Assembly (NCBI RefSeq): GCF_000255655.1
Contig: NZ_JH636434.1
Span: forward strand, 2,445,206 to 2,509,205
DNA: 64,000 bases
Reading direction: 5' to 3'
Source of the DNA: Schlesneria paludicola DSM 18645
Lineage (GTDB): Bacteria; Planctomycetota; Planctomycetia; Planctomycetales; Planctomycetaceae
The notes below the pieces were generated by a model. The model did no database searches. It was not told the DNA's origin and worked only from the letters and a program-made list of their open reading frames with translations. This document shows positions 33,329 through 43,879 of the stretch, piece by piece. The number at the start of each line of letters is the position of its first letter. Positions within the stretch are counted from its first letter, which is position 1. Made by a program: the position numbers and the translations under genes.

Positions 33329-35203
33329 TTACTTCGGAGCCGGGGCTATCGCTTTTGAAGCCCCGCGCTGCGCCCGTTCCCGCTCGCGACGCTCGAGAGC
33401 TTCGATCGTTGGCTGAGGGATGGCCGAAATGAGCTTACGCGTGTATTCGTTCTGCGGGTTCGCATAGATTTCGTCAGACGGGCCGAACTCGACGATTTTC
33501 CCCGCGTTCATGACGGCCATCATGTCCGACATGAATTTGACGACACTCAGGTCGTGACTAATAAAGACGTACGTCAGCCCGCGCCGTTCCTGCAGGTCTT
33601 TCAACAGATTCAGAACTTGTGCCTGAACCGACACATCGAGAGCCGAAACCGATTCGTCGCAGATCAAGAAGTCCGGCTCGACGGCCAGTGAACGCGCGAT
33701 ACAAAGCCGTTGGCGCTGACCACCCGAAAACTCGTGAGGATAGCGATGCAGGTGTTCGGACAGCAGTCCAACTTCTTCCAGCAATTGAGCCGCTCGATCT
33801 TGACGATCCCGGTTGTGCTTGCCGATTCGATGAACGCTCATCGCTTCCGTCAGCATTGCCTCGACCGTCATGCGAGGATTCAGTGAGCTGTAGGGATCTT
33901 GAAACACAATCTGCATGCGGCGACGTTCACGTCGCAATTCAGCTCCACGCAGACTCGACCAGTTGATGCCCTCAAACATCACAGTCCCGCTCGTAATGGG
34001 CAACAGACGCAGAATCGCCCGCCCCGTCGTCGTCTTCCCACAACCTGACTCACCAACCAGCCCCAGCGTTTGACCTTTATAGACATCAAAGCTGATGTCA
34101 TCGACGGCCTTGTTGTAGCCAATCGTACGACGCAGCAGACCCTGCTTGATTGGGTAGTACACGCGCAAATGGCTGACACTCAGCAAGGGCGACTGACCTG
34201 CGGCGACATACTCCTTTGATGCAGTGGGACTGACCGTCGCTGCCGTCGATGACTCGGCACGCGGATGCAGTAACCGGCCACGACCGCGTCCTTCGATCTC
34301 GGCCAGGCGTGCCGGGCTGAGCGCCTTTTCCGTGATGATCAAATTGCCATCAGAATCTTTGGTCGACTCCATGTAGTCGGCAACGGTGGGAAGACGGCGT
34401 CGAGTCGTGTCCAGACGAGGTCGACACGCCAGCAATCCTTTGGTGTAGGGGTGCTGCGGTCGCGTGAACACGTTCTTGGCAGTGTCGTATTCGACAAGCT
34501 TGCCTCGGTACATGACCGCGACTTCGTCCGCGATCTCGGCGATCACGCCCAAATCGTGCGTAATGAACAAGATCGCCATCCCACGTTCGTCACGCAACTT
34601 GCGAATCAGATCCAGAATCTGGGCCTGAATCGTGACGTCGAGCGCCGTGGTCGGCTCATCGGCGATCAGCAGTTTAGGATTGCAGGCCAAGGCCATCGCG
34701 ATCATCACACGCTGCTTTTGGCCCCCCGACATTTCATGCGGATACTTGAGTAGCGATTGTTTCGGACTGGGAATCCCAACCTCTTCGAAAAGTCTTTGAG
34801 CACGATTCATCGCTTCGGTCCGCGAGATTTTTTCGTGCAGCCGCATCGCTTCCGCCACTTGATCGCCGACGCGATAGACGGGATTCAACGACGTCCCAGG
34901 TTCCTGAAAGATCATGCTCAGATCTTTGCCGCGCATATGCCGCATCTCGGCACGCGGAAGTTGCACCAGATCTTTCCCCAGAAATGCGATCCGTCCCGCT
35001 TCAATCTTTGCACCGATGTCAGGCAGCAGCCGCATGATCGTCAGCGACGTCACGGATTTTCCCGAACCCGACTCACCGACCAACCCCAGTGTCTCCCCCT
35101 CACGAATCTTGATCGTCAGGTCATCCACGGCTTTGACCGTGCCGCCGTCCGAATGGAAATAGGTCTTTAGACCGGTGATTTCGAGCAGTGCAGGATCCGT
35201 CAT
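33329..35203 (-). CDS. Opp/Dpp-type double ABC ATPase (OppD-OppF fusion)
   Basis: The 624-residue protein contains two complete nucleotide-binding domains. The first (about 5-270) has Walker A GESGSGKS, signature MSGGQKQR and Walker [13 protein letters not shown]. The second (about 340-600) has [16 protein letters not shown] and [11 protein letters not shown]. Each is followed by the peptide-transporter C-terminal segment (for example [14 protein letters not shown] and [15 protein letters not shown]). It drives uptake of peptides, or of nickel or sugar oligomers, through separate permeases. No permease or binding-protein gene is adjacent, so the rest of the transporter is elsewhere. Convergent with the CocE gene, 25 bp apart. 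Confidence 0.93.
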   Translation of the reverse strand: MTDPALLEITGLKTYFHSDGGTVKAVDDLTIKIREGETLGLVGESGSGKSVTSLTIMRLLPDIGAKIEAGRIAFLGKDLVQLPRAEMRHMRGKDLSMIFQEPGTSLNPVYRVGDQVAEAMRLHEKISRTEAMNRAQRLFEEVGIPSPKQSLLKYPHEMSGGQKQRVMIAMALACNPKLLIADEPTTALDVTIQAQILDLIRKLRDERGMAILFITHDLGVIAEIADEVAVMYRGKLVEYDTAKNVFTRPQHPYTKGLLACRPRLDTTRRRLPTVADYMESTKDSDGNLIITEKALSPARLAEIEGRGRGRLLHPRAESSTAATVSPTASKEYVAAGQSPLLSVSHLRVYYPIKQGLLRRTIGYNKAVDDISFDVYKGQTLGLVGESGCGKTTTGRAILRLLPITSGTVMFEGINWSSLRGAELRRERRRMQIVFQDPYSSLNPRMTVEAMLTEAMSVHRIGKHNRDRQDRAAQLLEEVGLLSEHLHRYPHEFSGGQRQRLCIARSLAVEPDFLICDESVSALDVSVQAQVLNLLKDLQERRGLTYVFISHDLSVVKFMSDMMAVMNAGKIVEFGPSDEIYANPQNEYTRKLISAIPQPTIEALERRERERAQRGASKAIAPAPK

Positions 35204-35309
35204 GCAGCAACTTTCCGCGAAAACAAAACGATCAACGAGTCAAGAATTCGTGATTGCAATCAAGGGGTGATTCGAACCGCAAGTCATCCAGCGTGAACTC
35301 CGCAAGCCG

Positions 35310-36344
35310 CTAGTGGCTCTTCGCACGCAACTTCTCATAGAACGCACTTAAATCATGAGGAAACGGCATACGAAAGCGGAGTTCCTCACCCGTTAAGGGA
35401 TGTGCGAACCCCAACTCCGCCGCATGCAACGCCAAGCGAGGAGCTTTACTGCGGTCATCGACTTGTTTCGCCGCGAACGGCTGGCTGTACTTCACATCAC
35501 CACACACCAGATGTCCCCGCTCGGACAAGTGGATGCGAATCTGATTTGTACGGCCCGTTTCAAGCTGGCACTCAACCAGCGAGTACTTCCCAAGATCTTC
35601 GAGCGGCCGTACGTGGGTCACCGCGCGCTGCCCCATCTTGGGATTATTGACGCTCCCGCGCCGACCATCGCCACGATCGCGAACCAGATTCGAACTGATC
35701 GTTTCGGCTACGGGATGCCCATGCACGATGGCCCAGTAAACACGATGTGCGGTGTGTCGACGGAACTGTCCGATCAAATTCTCTTCCGCTTCGGCCGATC
35801 GCGCCATCACCAGCAGACCGCTGGTATCACGATCAAGCCGGTGGACCAGACGCAACGCGGGCTGTCGCATCCTCTGATTCTTTTTCCCGTTGGCGCCCAT
35901 CGAGCGACGGACGATCAGCTCCATGACCGCTTCGTCGAGCGATGGATGAAGTGCTTTCTTTTCGGCGGGCCAGTTCCGTTCCTCAGGACGGCGATGCGTC
36001 ATCATGCCCGAGGGCTTTTCGACGACAACCACGTGAGGATCGATCAGCAGAATCTGAACATCATTCGGCTGAGGTGTTTGAACTCGCCGGTCATGCGCCG
36101 CGATGACATCACCCGCTTCGACGCGTCGAGCTTCGCTCAGGCATGCCACACCATTCACCGACACTTGGGCGCGTTCCAGACGCTGCCTGAGTTTCGACCA
36201 AGACTCGCCTGGGATGGCGAGCCGCAATACGGCGAGCACCGTTTTGCCAACGAGATCTTGAGACACAGTAAACGAGACGGAATCGGGCATCCTGGGCGGC
36301 GCAATCTGTTCAAATCGATTGTTCGAAGATCCATTCACGACCAT
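35310..36344 (-). CDS. RluA family RNA pseudouridine synthase
   Basis: The 344-residue protein has an N-terminal S4-like RNA-binding domain (about 25-85: SWSKLRQRLERAQVSVNG, then EAGDVI). The RluA catalytic domain has the signature HRLDRDTSGLLV with the active-site Asp. Later family motifs are YWAIVHG, TGRTNQIRIHL and HAAELGFAHPLTG. It isomerises uridine in rRNA or tRNA; the exact site cannot be told. The longest frame starts at 36434 and overlaps the divergent ThpR gene. ATG 36344 avoids this and leaves a full-length enzyme. Confidence 0.92.
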   Translation of the reverse strand: MVVNGSSNNRFEQIAPPRMPDSVSFTVSQDLVGKTVLAVLRLAIPGESWSKLRQRLERAQVSVNGVACLSEARRVEAGDVIAAHDRRVQTPQPNDVQILLIDPHVVVVEKPSGMMTHRRPEERNWPAEKKALHPSLDEAVMELIVRRSMGANGKKNQRMRQPALRLVHRLDRDTSGLLVMARSAEAEENLIGQFRRHTAHRVYWAIVHGHPVAETISSNLVRDRGDGRRGSVNNPKMGQRAVTHVRPLEDLGKYSLVECQLETGRTNQIRIHLSERGHLVCGDVKYSQPFAAKQVDDRSKAPRLALHAAELGFAHPLTGEELRFRMPFPHDLSAFYEKLRAKSH

Positions 36345-36463
36345 GATTATAGCAGATTGGGGACTTTCTGCCGAAGCGGTGGACCGCAGAGAATTTGCTG
36401 CCGTCGGCGAATTCTCGCGATACGCCCCCCCCACTGAAACATGACACGCGAGTGATTTTCAGA

Positions 36464-37054
36464 ATGGCAGCATCAATGACCAAATTGTTCGTAGGAGTGA
36501 TCCTGCCGGATGACGTCAGGACAAAATTGCACGCAATTCAGCCGCCCGTTTCTCAAGGCGTCAGGCCCACAAATCCAGATCAGCTGCATCTCACATTGCA
36601 TTTCATCGGACTGGCTGATCCCGAACCGATTGAACAATCGCTCAGCACGGTCATATCACCGCCATTCTCGCTGTCGATTGCGGGCGTCGGACATTTTCAA
36701 TCCTCAGACGGTGGCGTCATCCTCTTTGCGGAAGTCGATCCGTCCGAGGGATTGCGAAGCCTGCATGAGCATATCGGGGCGGCCCTGAGCAGTACCGGAC
36801 TTCAGATTGAAACGCGCCCCTATACTCCTCATATCACTCTCGCCCGCTGTCATCGTGTGCGAACACCGGGCTTGCTAGGAAACTTTCTCAGCCAGCACGA
36901 GAATTTTTCGCTTCCCGCTTTTGCGGTCAAAAACTTCGTGCTGTATTCCAGCGAGAGTGGTACCAGGGGACCGGTCTACACGGGCCTGAGAACATTTCGC
37001 CTGGTTGAACTGAACACGAACACCACGCCTCCAAGTCGACACGGAACACCCTGA
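36464..37054 (+). CDS. thpR: RNA 2',3'-cyclic phosphodiesterase
   Basis: The 196-residue protein has the two HxTx motifs of the 2H phosphoesterase family: HLTLHF (about residue 40) and HITLAR (about 128). It also has the family start KLFVGVILPDDV and the end segment VKNFVLYSSESGTRGPVYTGL. ThpR/LigT opens 2',3'-cyclic phosphates on RNA and can act on tRNA halves. Start codons at 36464 and 36476 are both plausible; the longer frame from 36395 overlaps the RluA gene start region. It is divergent from the rluA-type gene. Confidence 0.9.
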   Translation: MAASMTKLFVGVILPDDVRTKLHAIQPPVSQGVRPTNPDQLHLTLHFIGLADPEPIEQSLSTVISPPFSLSIAGVGHFQSSDGGVILFAEVDPSEGLRSLHEHIGAALSSTGLQIETRPYTPHITLARCHRVRTPGLLGNFLSQHENFSLPAFAVKNFVLYSSESGTRGPVYTGLRTFRLVELNTNTTPPSRHGTP

Positions 37055-37080
37055 CGGATTCCAGCGAACGACGAACTCCG

Positions 37081-37569
37081 TCACATTTGGAATTCAGGAT
37101 GCTGCTGTGCGGCACCTTCTTCGTGGGGGGCGATCGCAGCGGGCAATACCATGTCCGATTTCCAGAAGCGTGACAGCTTTTGAACGATCTCGATGAACTT
37201 CGCGAGATCCAGCGGCTTCGTGAGGAAGGCATCGACCTTCAAGCCGCCCAGTTGAGCCATCTCGCCGTCGCCCGTCATGACCACGACGGGAAGCGACTTG
37301 AACTGATCGTCGGCGCGAACCTTCGCGAGTAATTCGCGTCCATCCATGCCTGGGAGCTTCAGATCAAGCAACAGCAAATCCGGGCGCGGGGCCGCCGCGT
37401 ACTTGTCCTCGCGCTGCAGGAATCGCCACGCTTCGTTTCCGTCGCTCAACCAGGTCAATCGATGTTGAATCCGGCCTTGATTTAAAGCCCCAATCGCGAT
37501 CCGAGCGAACATCAAGCTGTCTTCGACCAGCAAGATTTCCATCGGACGACCGACAGTTTCGTGAGACAT
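37081..37569 (-). CDS. Single-domain response regulator (Rcp1-like)
   Basis: The 162-residue protein is essentially one receiver domain. EILLVEDS gives the acidic pair, Asp69 is the phospho-acceptor in LLLDLKLPG, Thr is in VVMTGD and Lys in FLTKPLD. The insert after strand 3 (REDKYAAAPRPD) is typical of Rcp1/CheY-like regulators that pair with phytochrome-like or PAS kinases. There is no output domain. It lies 11 bp behind the MFS transporter gene on the same strand, suggesting co-transcription. ATG 37569 is the start that fits the family; the longer frame overlaps the transporter gene. Confidence 0.9.
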   Translation of the reverse strand: MSHETVGRPMEILLVEDSLMFARIAIGALNQGRIQHRLTWLSDGNEAWRFLQREDKYAAAPRPDLLLLDLKLPGMDGRELLAKVRADDQFKSLPVVVMTGDGEMAQLGGLKVDAFLTKPLDLAKFIEIVQKLSRFWKSDMVLPAAIAPHEEGAAQQHPEFQM

Positions 37570-37580
37570 AATGATCGCTT

Positions 37581-38855
37581 TCAGGCGTTTGACTTCACAG
37601 GGCTGGCGTCTTCCATTGTGTCGTGGGCCGGCCACAATCCCGCCAGGACGACAAACGCAAAGAGAGGCAATCCGCAGGTGAGTGCCATCCCCATGTCATA
37701 CGACTTTGTTTGATCGATCCATTTTCCGAATAGCGGATGAAGTGGAGACGATGTGATCCAGGCAATCGTTCCAAGCAACCCCAATACTTTACCTTGATGA
37801 CGGGTCGAAAGTTCCTGGCTGAAGGAATAGTAACAAGGAAACAAGCCCAAAGATCCCGCAGCAACCAGAAGCAAGACGGTCGTCAGCCCTGGCCCCGCGG
37901 GCAACCAGGGGATCAGTCCCCCTAGTGCGACCAGCACCGCACAGATTCCAAAGGTGACACACCTTGACCAATGAACACTGAACCCGCCGCGATGCAGTCG
38001 TCGCGTCAAAAGGCCCGCCGACAAACATCCTACATCGGTAGAGGTGTTGTACCAAAACATAAAACCGAGCATTTCTTTCTCGGTGTAATTTCGTCCCTGC
38101 ATCAGGAACTGTGGCATCCACACCCGGAACAGATGCCAGCACGCATTGATCGCCACGACGATGACAACAAGTAACAGGAACTTGCGGCTGAGAACGGCAG
38201 AAACAAACGTATCGCCTGTCCCTGGCGCCGTCCCCGATGCGTCTCCGGCAGCCGGAACCGGGGCAAGATCTTCAGATCGAGTGGAAACGACCCAAAGCAC
38301 CGCCCAGATCGCCCCGACGGCGGCAATGATTTGGAAGACGGGCCGCCAGCTTCCAGGAGCGTCCGTCAGCATCCGCAGCATAATGACGGGAGTTACAATC
38401 GCTCCGATCGCCGTCCCGCTTTGCAAAACACTATTGCCCAGTGCCCGGCTTTCCGGTGGCAACAGGCGATAAGTCGTCTTAAGTGCACAAGGCCAATGCC
38501 CCGCCTCAAACAATCCCAGGAACAAGCGACAAAGCAGCAGCCCTGCGTACGTTTCAACGAAGCCCGTCAGGAATCCCATCATCGACCATAAAAGCAGCAC
38601 GATCGGATAGAGCCAACGGACATTCGTCCTATCTGCAATTACGCCGAACAGCAACGCCCCCGCGGCAAACGCCAGTCCGAATGCCGTCTCGATGTACCCG
38701 TATTGCTCCTTCGACAGTTCAAATTCGGTAATGATTCGCTGCGACACATTCGCGAGCGTTTGCCGATCCATGTAGTTGATCGTGCTCGCACAAAGCAACA
38801 ATCCGCAAATCCACCATGTCGAAATCTTGCTGCGCGAGACCGGCCCGTTCGTCAT
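37581..38855 (-). CDS. MFS transporter, anion:cation symporter (hexuronate-type) family
   Basis: The 424-residue protein has about 12 hydrophobic helices. The N-terminal signature (WWICGLLLCASTINYMDRQTLANVSQRI and KEQYGYIETAFGLAFAAGALLFGVIADRTNVRWLYP) is that of the ACS family, which includes ExuT-like hexuronate and galactonate carriers. A central loop with Pro/Ala/Gly separates the halves. Substrate is not known; sugar acids are likely from the family. No good ribosome site is visible. It is followed by the single-domain regulator. Confidence 0.9.
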   Translation of the reverse strand: MTNGPVSRSKISTWWICGLLLCASTINYMDRQTLANVSQRIITEFELSKEQYGYIETAFGLAFAAGALLFGVIADRTNVRWLYPIVLLLWSMMGFLTGFVETYAGLLLCRLFLGLFEAGHWPCALKTTYRLLPPESRALGNSVLQSGTAIGAIVTPVIMLRMLTDAPGSWRPVFQIIAAVGAIWAVLWVVSTRSEDLAPVPAAGDASGTAPGTGDTFVSAVLSRKFLLLVVIVVAINACWHLFRVWMPQFLMQGRNYTEKEMLGFMFWYNTSTDVGCLSAGLLTRRLHRGGFSVHWSRCVTFGICAVLVALGGLIPWLPAGPGLTTVLLLVAAGSLGLFPCYYSFSQELSTRHQGKVLGLLGTIAWITSSPLHPLFGKWIDQTKSYDMGMALTCGLPLFAFVVLAGLWPAHDTMEDASPVKSNA

Positions 38856-38947
38856 GCAGTTTCTGCCCTTCGGTACGAAAACAAATGCAGTCCTCGCGAC
38901 CGAGCGCCTCTCGAAGACGCCTCACTCGCAACGACGAGATGACGGGA

Positions 38948-39553
38948 TCAGCGTGCCGAGAAATTCTCGAGCAACTTCAGTCCCACTTTCTGACTCTTTT
39001 CGGGATGAAACTGTGAGGCGAACAGATTTCCCCGTGCAACCATCGACGTAAACTCGATTCCATAGTTGGTTCGCGCGGCAATCACGCTCTCATCGCGAGG
39101 CCGAACGTAATAGCTATGCACAAAATAGAATGACGCGTCGGCCGGAATTCCTTGCAAAAGCGGCGATGGCTTGGTCGTCATCAAACTGTTCCAGCCCATG
39201 TGCGGAACCTTCAAATCTGCCATCGCCGGAAATCGAACGACGTCACCTTCCAGAACACCCAGCCCTTTCCATTCGCCGTCTTCAAAGCTGACATCGAAGA
39301 GCATTTGCAGGCCAAGGCAAATCCCAAGGAACGGCTTATCGCGCTGAATGAATTCGCGAATCGGATCAACCAGTTCCAGCCGCTGCAATTCGTGGATCGC
39401 ATCTCGAAAAGCCCCCACGCCGGGTAGGACCAGCTTTTTTGCAGTCGCAATCTGTTCGGGCTTGGTCACGATTTCGGCCGCGACGCCTAGTTTTTCGAAT
39501 GCTTTCTGGACACTTCTGAGATTGCCCATACCGTAGTCGACGATTCGGATCAT
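38948..39553 (-). CDS. hisH: Imidazole glycerol phosphate synthase, glutaminase subunit
   Basis: The 201-residue class-I glutamine amidotransferase starts with [22 protein letters not shown]. It has the nucleophile Cys in [12 protein letters not shown], the oxyanion region LPGVGAF, MGWNSL, and the His-Glu pair in SQFHPEKSQ. It makes ammonia for HisF in histidine biosynthesis. hisF is not adjacent. ATG 39553 gives the family N-terminus; the longer frame from 39598 adds 15 foreign residues. It lies 105 bp behind the aminopeptidase gene. Confidence 0.95.
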   Translation of the reverse strand: MIRIVDYGMGNLRSVQKAFEKLGVAAEIVTKPEQIATAKKLVLPGVGAFRDAIHELQRLELVDPIREFIQRDKPFLGICLGLQMLFDVSFEDGEWKGLGVLEGDVVRFPAMADLKVPHMGWNSLMTTKPSPLLQGIPADASFYFVHSYYVRPRDESVIAARTNYGIEFTSMVARGNLFASQFHPEKSQKVGLKLLENFSAR

Positions 39554-39657
39554 GTTCGATGCACGTGATGAAAAGTGTAGTGTGAGGAATCGGAACACCG
39601 ACTGGACACCGCCGCAACGAACGAGTTCGATACGGCAGGCGCTTTTGTTCCCCTTGT

Positions 39658-41145
39658 CTATTTGCCTTGTCGGCGAGCAAGTTCGACGAGAGTCCTGACC
39701 ATGTGACCAGTTCCCCCCGCTTCACGATGAGGTTTATTCGACGAAGCGAAGGCGGGCCCCGCGATATCCAGATGAACCCAAGGCTTATCCGCGACAAAGT
39801 GTTGCAGGAATCGAGCCGCGGTGATCGCGCCACCCCAGCGTCCGCCCGTATTCTTGATATCGCCGACGTCGCCTTTGATCAGATCTTCATACAAGTCCCA
39901 CATCGGCAACTGCCAGACGTCTTCGCCGGTCGACTTCGCTGCGGCCAACACCGCATCGCACCAATTCTGGTTGTTGGTGAACGCACCGGACACGTCTTCG
40001 CCTAGCGCGACCACGCAAGCACCGGTCAACGTCGCCAGATCAACGATTCGATCGACTCCCGCATCGACCGCGTAGCTCAAGACATCCGCAAGAACCAGTC
40101 GTCCTTCCGCATCCGTATTCAGGACTTCGATCGTCACACCGTTTCGTGCCGTCAGGATGTCGCCCAGCTTGAATGCCGCCCCGCCGATCATGTTTTCAAC
40201 CAGGCCCATGTAGCCGACGACATTGACGGGCAATTTCAGCCGCGCAATCGCGGCCATGGCTCCCAGGACCGTCGCGGCCCCGGCCATGTCGCACTTCATC
40301 GTGAGCATCCCGTCCGTCGGTTTCAGAGACAGCCCACCACTGTCGAAAGTGACACCTTTTCCGACCAGAGCCAGCTTCGGTGCATTCGGTCCACCACCAT
40401 TGTGCTCAACGACAACCATGCATGGCGGCTGTGGACTGCCCTGAGCGACCGCCAGCATCGAATTCATCCGCTCCTGCTCGAGTCGTGGCTTTTCGAAGAC
40501 TTCGATTTTCAGCCCGAACTCCACCGCGACGGCTTGCGCCCGTTTGGCGAAACCCAGCGGAGTGATCTCTTGCGGCGGGCGATTGACGAGATCGCGAGTC
40601 AGATTGATCGCCTCGCCAAGAATCGTACCGCGAGCGACCGCCGCGTCAATTTCAGAGGAATTCCCAGACGCCGCAATTTGAACAGACGCAAATGGGTGCC
40701 GGCCTTTCTCGGTCCGATACAAATCTTGTCCCACCGAACCGACAAGACTTGCCGTGATCGCCGATGCAACGATCTCTGCTGGCGAGATCGCGCCCACGGC
40801 GTCACCAGGGATCGCGAACGCAATTCGCACTTCCTTCTTGTCGGAAATCGCGCGACTGGCCGTCGTCAACGCTTTATCGAGTCGTGCCAGCGTCAAATCG
40901 TTGGCAACCCCCAATCCGACAAACAGCAGTCGAGTGGCTCCGATGCCGGTGACGCCACGCAGGGGCAAGGTCGATGCCAGCTTGCCGGACAAGTCACCCA
41001 ACGATTTGAGTCGAGCGACAATTCCCCCCAACGCCTGGTCGAGTTGAGCCAAGGCACCGGACAATTCTGCAGATTCCACGACAGGAACAATCAACCAATC
41101 AGCTTCGATCTGCGTCCATGGCTTGTCGATTCGGCGAATCTCCAT
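39658..41145 (-). CDS. pepA: Leucyl aminopeptidase (M17 family)
   Basis: The 495-residue enzyme has an N-terminal regulatory domain (about 1-165) and a C-terminal catalytic domain. Metal and catalytic residues are visible: [17 protein letters not shown] (Lys and Asp), [13 protein letters not shown] (Asp), the family signature [12 protein letters not shown] and the basic Arg in it. The end of the fold reads HLDIAGPAF. It removes N-terminal residues from peptides using two metal ions. Length is usual for the family. Confidence 0.95.
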   Translation of the reverse strand: MEIRRIDKPWTQIEADWLIVPVVESAELSGALAQLDQALGGIVARLKSLGDLSGKLASTLPLRGVTGIGATRLLFVGLGVANDLTLARLDKALTTASRAISDKKEVRIAFAIPGDAVGAISPAEIVASAITASLVGSVGQDLYRTEKGRHPFASVQIAASGNSSEIDAAVARGTILGEAINLTRDLVNRPPQEITPLGFAKRAQAVAVEFGLKIEVFEKPRLEQERMNSMLAVAQGSPQPPCMVVVEHNGGGPNAPKLALVGKGVTFDSGGLSLKPTDGMLTMKCDMAGAATVLGAMAAIARLKLPVNVVGYMGLVENMIGGAAFKLGDILTARNGVTIEVLNTDAEGRLVLADVLSYAVDAGVDRIVDLATLTGACVVALGEDVSGAFTNNQNWCDAVLAAAKSTGEDVWQLPMWDLYEDLIKGDVGDIKNTGGRWGGAITAARFLQHFVADKPWVHLDIAGPAFASSNKPHREAGGTGHMVRTLVELARRQGK

Positions 41146-41638
41146 CGCTTCCAGTATCCTTCTTCACGGATTGAATGAACTGTCGAATTCAGGGGGGGAA
41201 CGATTCCAACAAATTGGCTTGCCACGGCCTCAGACGCACTCATTGTGCCGCCATCGGGAGCCAACCGCCGCAATACAAAACGTCTTGATACCGCCGAGTC
41301 AACGGCCATCAGAAAGACATTCCCGTGGAACGATTTAACGCGAAACCCATCAGATTCACAAGCCGGGGCCAAAGCACCAGAATCGGCATCTCCATCCGAA
41401 GCCCGTGTTTTCGCCACAAGGGAACAACCTGCACGAGCGCGTTTGACTCAATCCACGCCACAATTAATCGAGGTCGAGCACTTGGGAGCGCGAGTCAATC
41501 AGCCCTGGTCAACTGAGCACAACTCTGAACAGAACGTCAGTGCCATCACCTTCGCAGCCAACCTTCGGGTTTCGAACGATAATCAGAATTCACATGCACA
41601 AGCGGCATCTTCGCTCTGGCGATGCGACACCGACAACC
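41146..41638. other. Intergenic, nothing recognised
   Basis: About 490 bp between the aminopeptidase start and the methyltransferase stop. A plus-strand frame (41245-41685) and a minus-strand frame (41091-41417) exist but have random-like composition and overlap neighbours. No structure stands out. Confidence 0.4.
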
Positions 41639-42406
41639 TTAGCGTGACGCAACAAAGAACATCCGGGGCATGGGGAACACCGTAACACCATCACGTGCCG
41701 GATACGATTCTTTTAACCGTTCGCCGACGGCAGCAAGGAATTCCACTTTGTCCTCGTCGTGAAGACGCTCCAACAGCGGACGCAGCGCCGTGCCTTTGAG
41801 CCACTCGAGCACTGGATTGTCGCCGGTGAGCATGTGGTAGTAGGTTGTTTCCCAGGCGTTGACCGTCAGCCCGAGATCTTGCAGCAGGTGAACGTACCAC
41901 AACATCGGCTGGACGGATTGCCGATGTAAACCCACACTCTCAAGCAACGTTGCCCAACGCGGGTCTGCGACGGTTTCTTCGATTGCTACCTGACTCACCG
42001 CCCGAAAACGGTTGGGCATCTGGACCGCCAGAGTCCCCGTCGGACATAACATTTGTACCCAATGTGACAAGACGCCAGCATGATCATCGAGCCACTGCAA
42101 CGCAGCATTGCTGACAATGAGATCGAGTGGTGCCTTGCTGGACCACTCGGCGATATCGGCGTGCTCAAACTCCAGTTGCTCCGAAATTGAAAGCGGAACC
42201 GCTTGCGCCAGCATCTCGTGCGAGCGATCCACGCCGATGACATGCGCGCCATGCCATCGCTCGAGCAATGTCCGTGTCAGATTTCCGGCGCCACAACCAA
42301 GATCCGCGATCCGCAGAACGTCCTCGGTTCGCACTTGGGACAAGAGATCGTTGAATGGACGCGATCGTTCGTCGGAATACTTAAGGTATTGAGCGGCGTT
42401 CCACAT
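41639..42406 (-). CDS. tam: Trans-aconitate 2-methyltransferase-like SAM methyltransferase
   Basis: The 255-residue protein is a class-I methyltransferase. The SAM motif I is IADLGCGAGNLTRTLLER (about 33-50), with VIGVDRSHEMLAQA as motif II. The family start WNAAQYLKYSDERSRPF and the later PFLLDGV-like NAWETTYYHMLTG segment match Tam of E. coli, which methylates trans-aconitate to remove a TCA-cycle by-product. AGGGG lies about 10 nt before the ATG. Assignment to Tam rather than a related methyltransferase is likely. Confidence 0.85.
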   Translation of the reverse strand: MWNAAQYLKYSDERSRPFNDLLSQVRTEDVLRIADLGCGAGNLTRTLLERWHGAHVIGVDRSHEMLAQAVPLSISEQLEFEHADIAEWSSKAPLDLIVSNAALQWLDDHAGVLSHWVQMLCPTGTLAVQMPNRFRAVSQVAIEETVADPRWATLLESVGLHRQSVQPMLWYVHLLQDLGLTVNAWETTYYHMLTGDNPVLEWLKGTALRPLLERLHDEDKVEFLAAVGERLKESYPARDGVTVFPMPRMFFVASR

Positions 42407-42487
42407 CGTGTCACACCCCTGGTTGGATGACTTCAGACTTTGTCAGTTGATGCGATTCCACGATTCTCTCTGGACCGATCCGTCGAA

Positions 42488-43573
42488 TCATGGAGACGGA
42501 ACATTCAAATACACTCTCAACCACTCTGCCAGCTGATCAAAGCTTTTCGGCGAGATCGCATGACCTTCGCGGTGATTGAGAAGACCAAGCCGAACCGTGC
42601 GGCCATAGAGTTCATAGATCGGTTGAGCCGCGGCAAGATACGGCCAAGAACGATCCCCGTCCGCGGCTCCAGGACCGGATTCCCCACCGAGAACGAGAAA
42701 TGGGCGGGGCGCGATCAGAGCCAGCAACTCCTGATGGTTGCGGGGAAAATCATCAGAATTGATGACCGGGCCGAGATACCATGGCGCATTCCAATTCGTG
42801 GAATTGAATGCAATGCCCCCTTCGCTTGAAACGGCTGCTGCAATGCGATCGTCGAACGCCGTGAGGTACAACACTTCCTTCGCACCAAGTGAATGACCAA
42901 CGGCCCCAAGGCGCTGCCGGTCAACGTCTGGAAGTGCGGCAAGAATGTCGGTCGCACGCTGGGCATCGTAGAGCATCTTGTGCATGCCGAGTGTTCTTGG
43001 GTAGCGCTCGCGGAACTTGGCGACGGCGTCATTGAGGCTGGTTGCGTCCTGCCAGAGAAAGTTCCGTGGACAGACCACCACGAACCCCTGCCGCGCGAGC
43101 TTCAGGCCCAGTTGTTCAGCATCATCGCCTTTAACGCCGGCGATCGGTTCGATCGTGTCATTGGTCGTGGCGTGCAGCGCGACAAGCCCCGCATGGCGAG
43201 TCAGTGATGCCCCTTGAACCGGCTGTAAGAGATACGCTTCGAGGAACAGACCGGGCTCGTTTTCATACCGAATCAGCTTCCGCGTCAAACCCTGAAGTTG
43301 CTCGGTTCGCAACGTTTCGATGGCCACCGATTTCGGCCGTTTTGGCATGGGACCGAGAACATCATGCCAGGCTTGAAGCAACTCAACACGGCGCCGCTTC
43401 CAACGGGACAAGGCATCGGCCGCTTGAAGATCCGCGTCCGAAAGAAGTGGACTCAGCGTTCGAAAAGGTGCGGGCAGGGTCGCAGGAGGACGTTGAACAT
43501 CCGTAAGCCAGGACACATCGGAAGCGAATGTGGTTGCGGTCGACAAGACGAAGCAGACGAGGAATCGATGCAT
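42488..43573 (-). CDS. Exported alpha/beta hydrolase (dienelactone-hydrolase-like/abhydrolase_7)
   Basis: The 361-residue protein has a signal peptide (MHRFLVCFVLSTATTFAS). A helical cap follows, then an alpha/beta-hydrolase fold with nucleophile Ser in GHSLGAKE (about residue 233), acid-loop region RPFLVLGGESGPG and catalytic His in NHREGHAISP. Arg-Gly and Cys patterns resemble Planctomycete acetyl-xylan-esterase-like or glucuronoyl-esterase-like enzymes. The long frame opens with GTG 43588; ATG 43573 starts directly at the signal peptide. Substrate is unknown. Confidence 0.85.
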   Translation of the reverse strand: MHRFLVCFVLSTATTFASDVSWLTDVQRPPATLPAPFRTLSPLLSDADLQAADALSRWKRRRVELLQAWHDVLGPMPKRPKSVAIETLRTEQLQGLTRKLIRYENEPGLFLEAYLLQPVQGASLTRHAGLVALHATTNDTIEPIAGVKGDDAEQLGLKLARQGFVVVCPRNFLWQDATSLNDAVAKFRERYPRTLGMHKMLYDAQRATDILAALPDVDRQRLGAVGHSLGAKEVLYLTAFDDRIAAAVSSEGGIAFNSTNWNAPWYLGPVINSDDFPRNHQELLALIAPRPFLVLGGESGPGAADGDRSWPYLAAAQPIYELYGRTVRLGLLNHREGHAISPKSFDQLAEWLRVYLNVPSP

Positions 43574-43879
43574 AGTCGTGCGTCTCACCCGAATCAGAAT
43601 GGGGGCTCAGCAGAATTTAACAGGGATCACGTCCAAAACATCGCACCCGTTAGCTTGTGATAACCCTTGGTAACAGTTCAAGGGTTGGGACCGAACGCAT
43701 TTTCATCGCGGAAAATGTGAGAGGCCACTTGAGGCATCCGCATCCAAGCAATCCTAGGCTGATAAACATGGGGCGCCCCCCCTCTGGCCCGCAAACGACG
43801 ACTTACTCTTGCCACGGTGCAGCCCAGACGTACAAAGTTCCGGCCGAAACTCCTCATGGGAAACATCGAGAAATTCGGC
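43574..43879. other. Intergenic, nothing firm
   Basis: About 300 bp between two minus-strand genes. An 8-bp inverted repeat (43662-43669 and 43679-43686) is present but has no T-run on the minus strand. The plus-strand frame 43657-43911 has no family character. Confidence 0.35.

Noticed and set aside
41245-41685. 146-residue plus-strand ORF
   Set aside because: Composition is polar and random-like, it overlaps the methyltransferase stop, and there is no ribosome site or family motif.
43662-43686. 8-bp inverted repeat downstream of the Hsp70 gene
   Set aside because: Short stem, 9-nt loop, no T-run on the relevant strand and nearly 200 bp from the stop, so not called a terminator.
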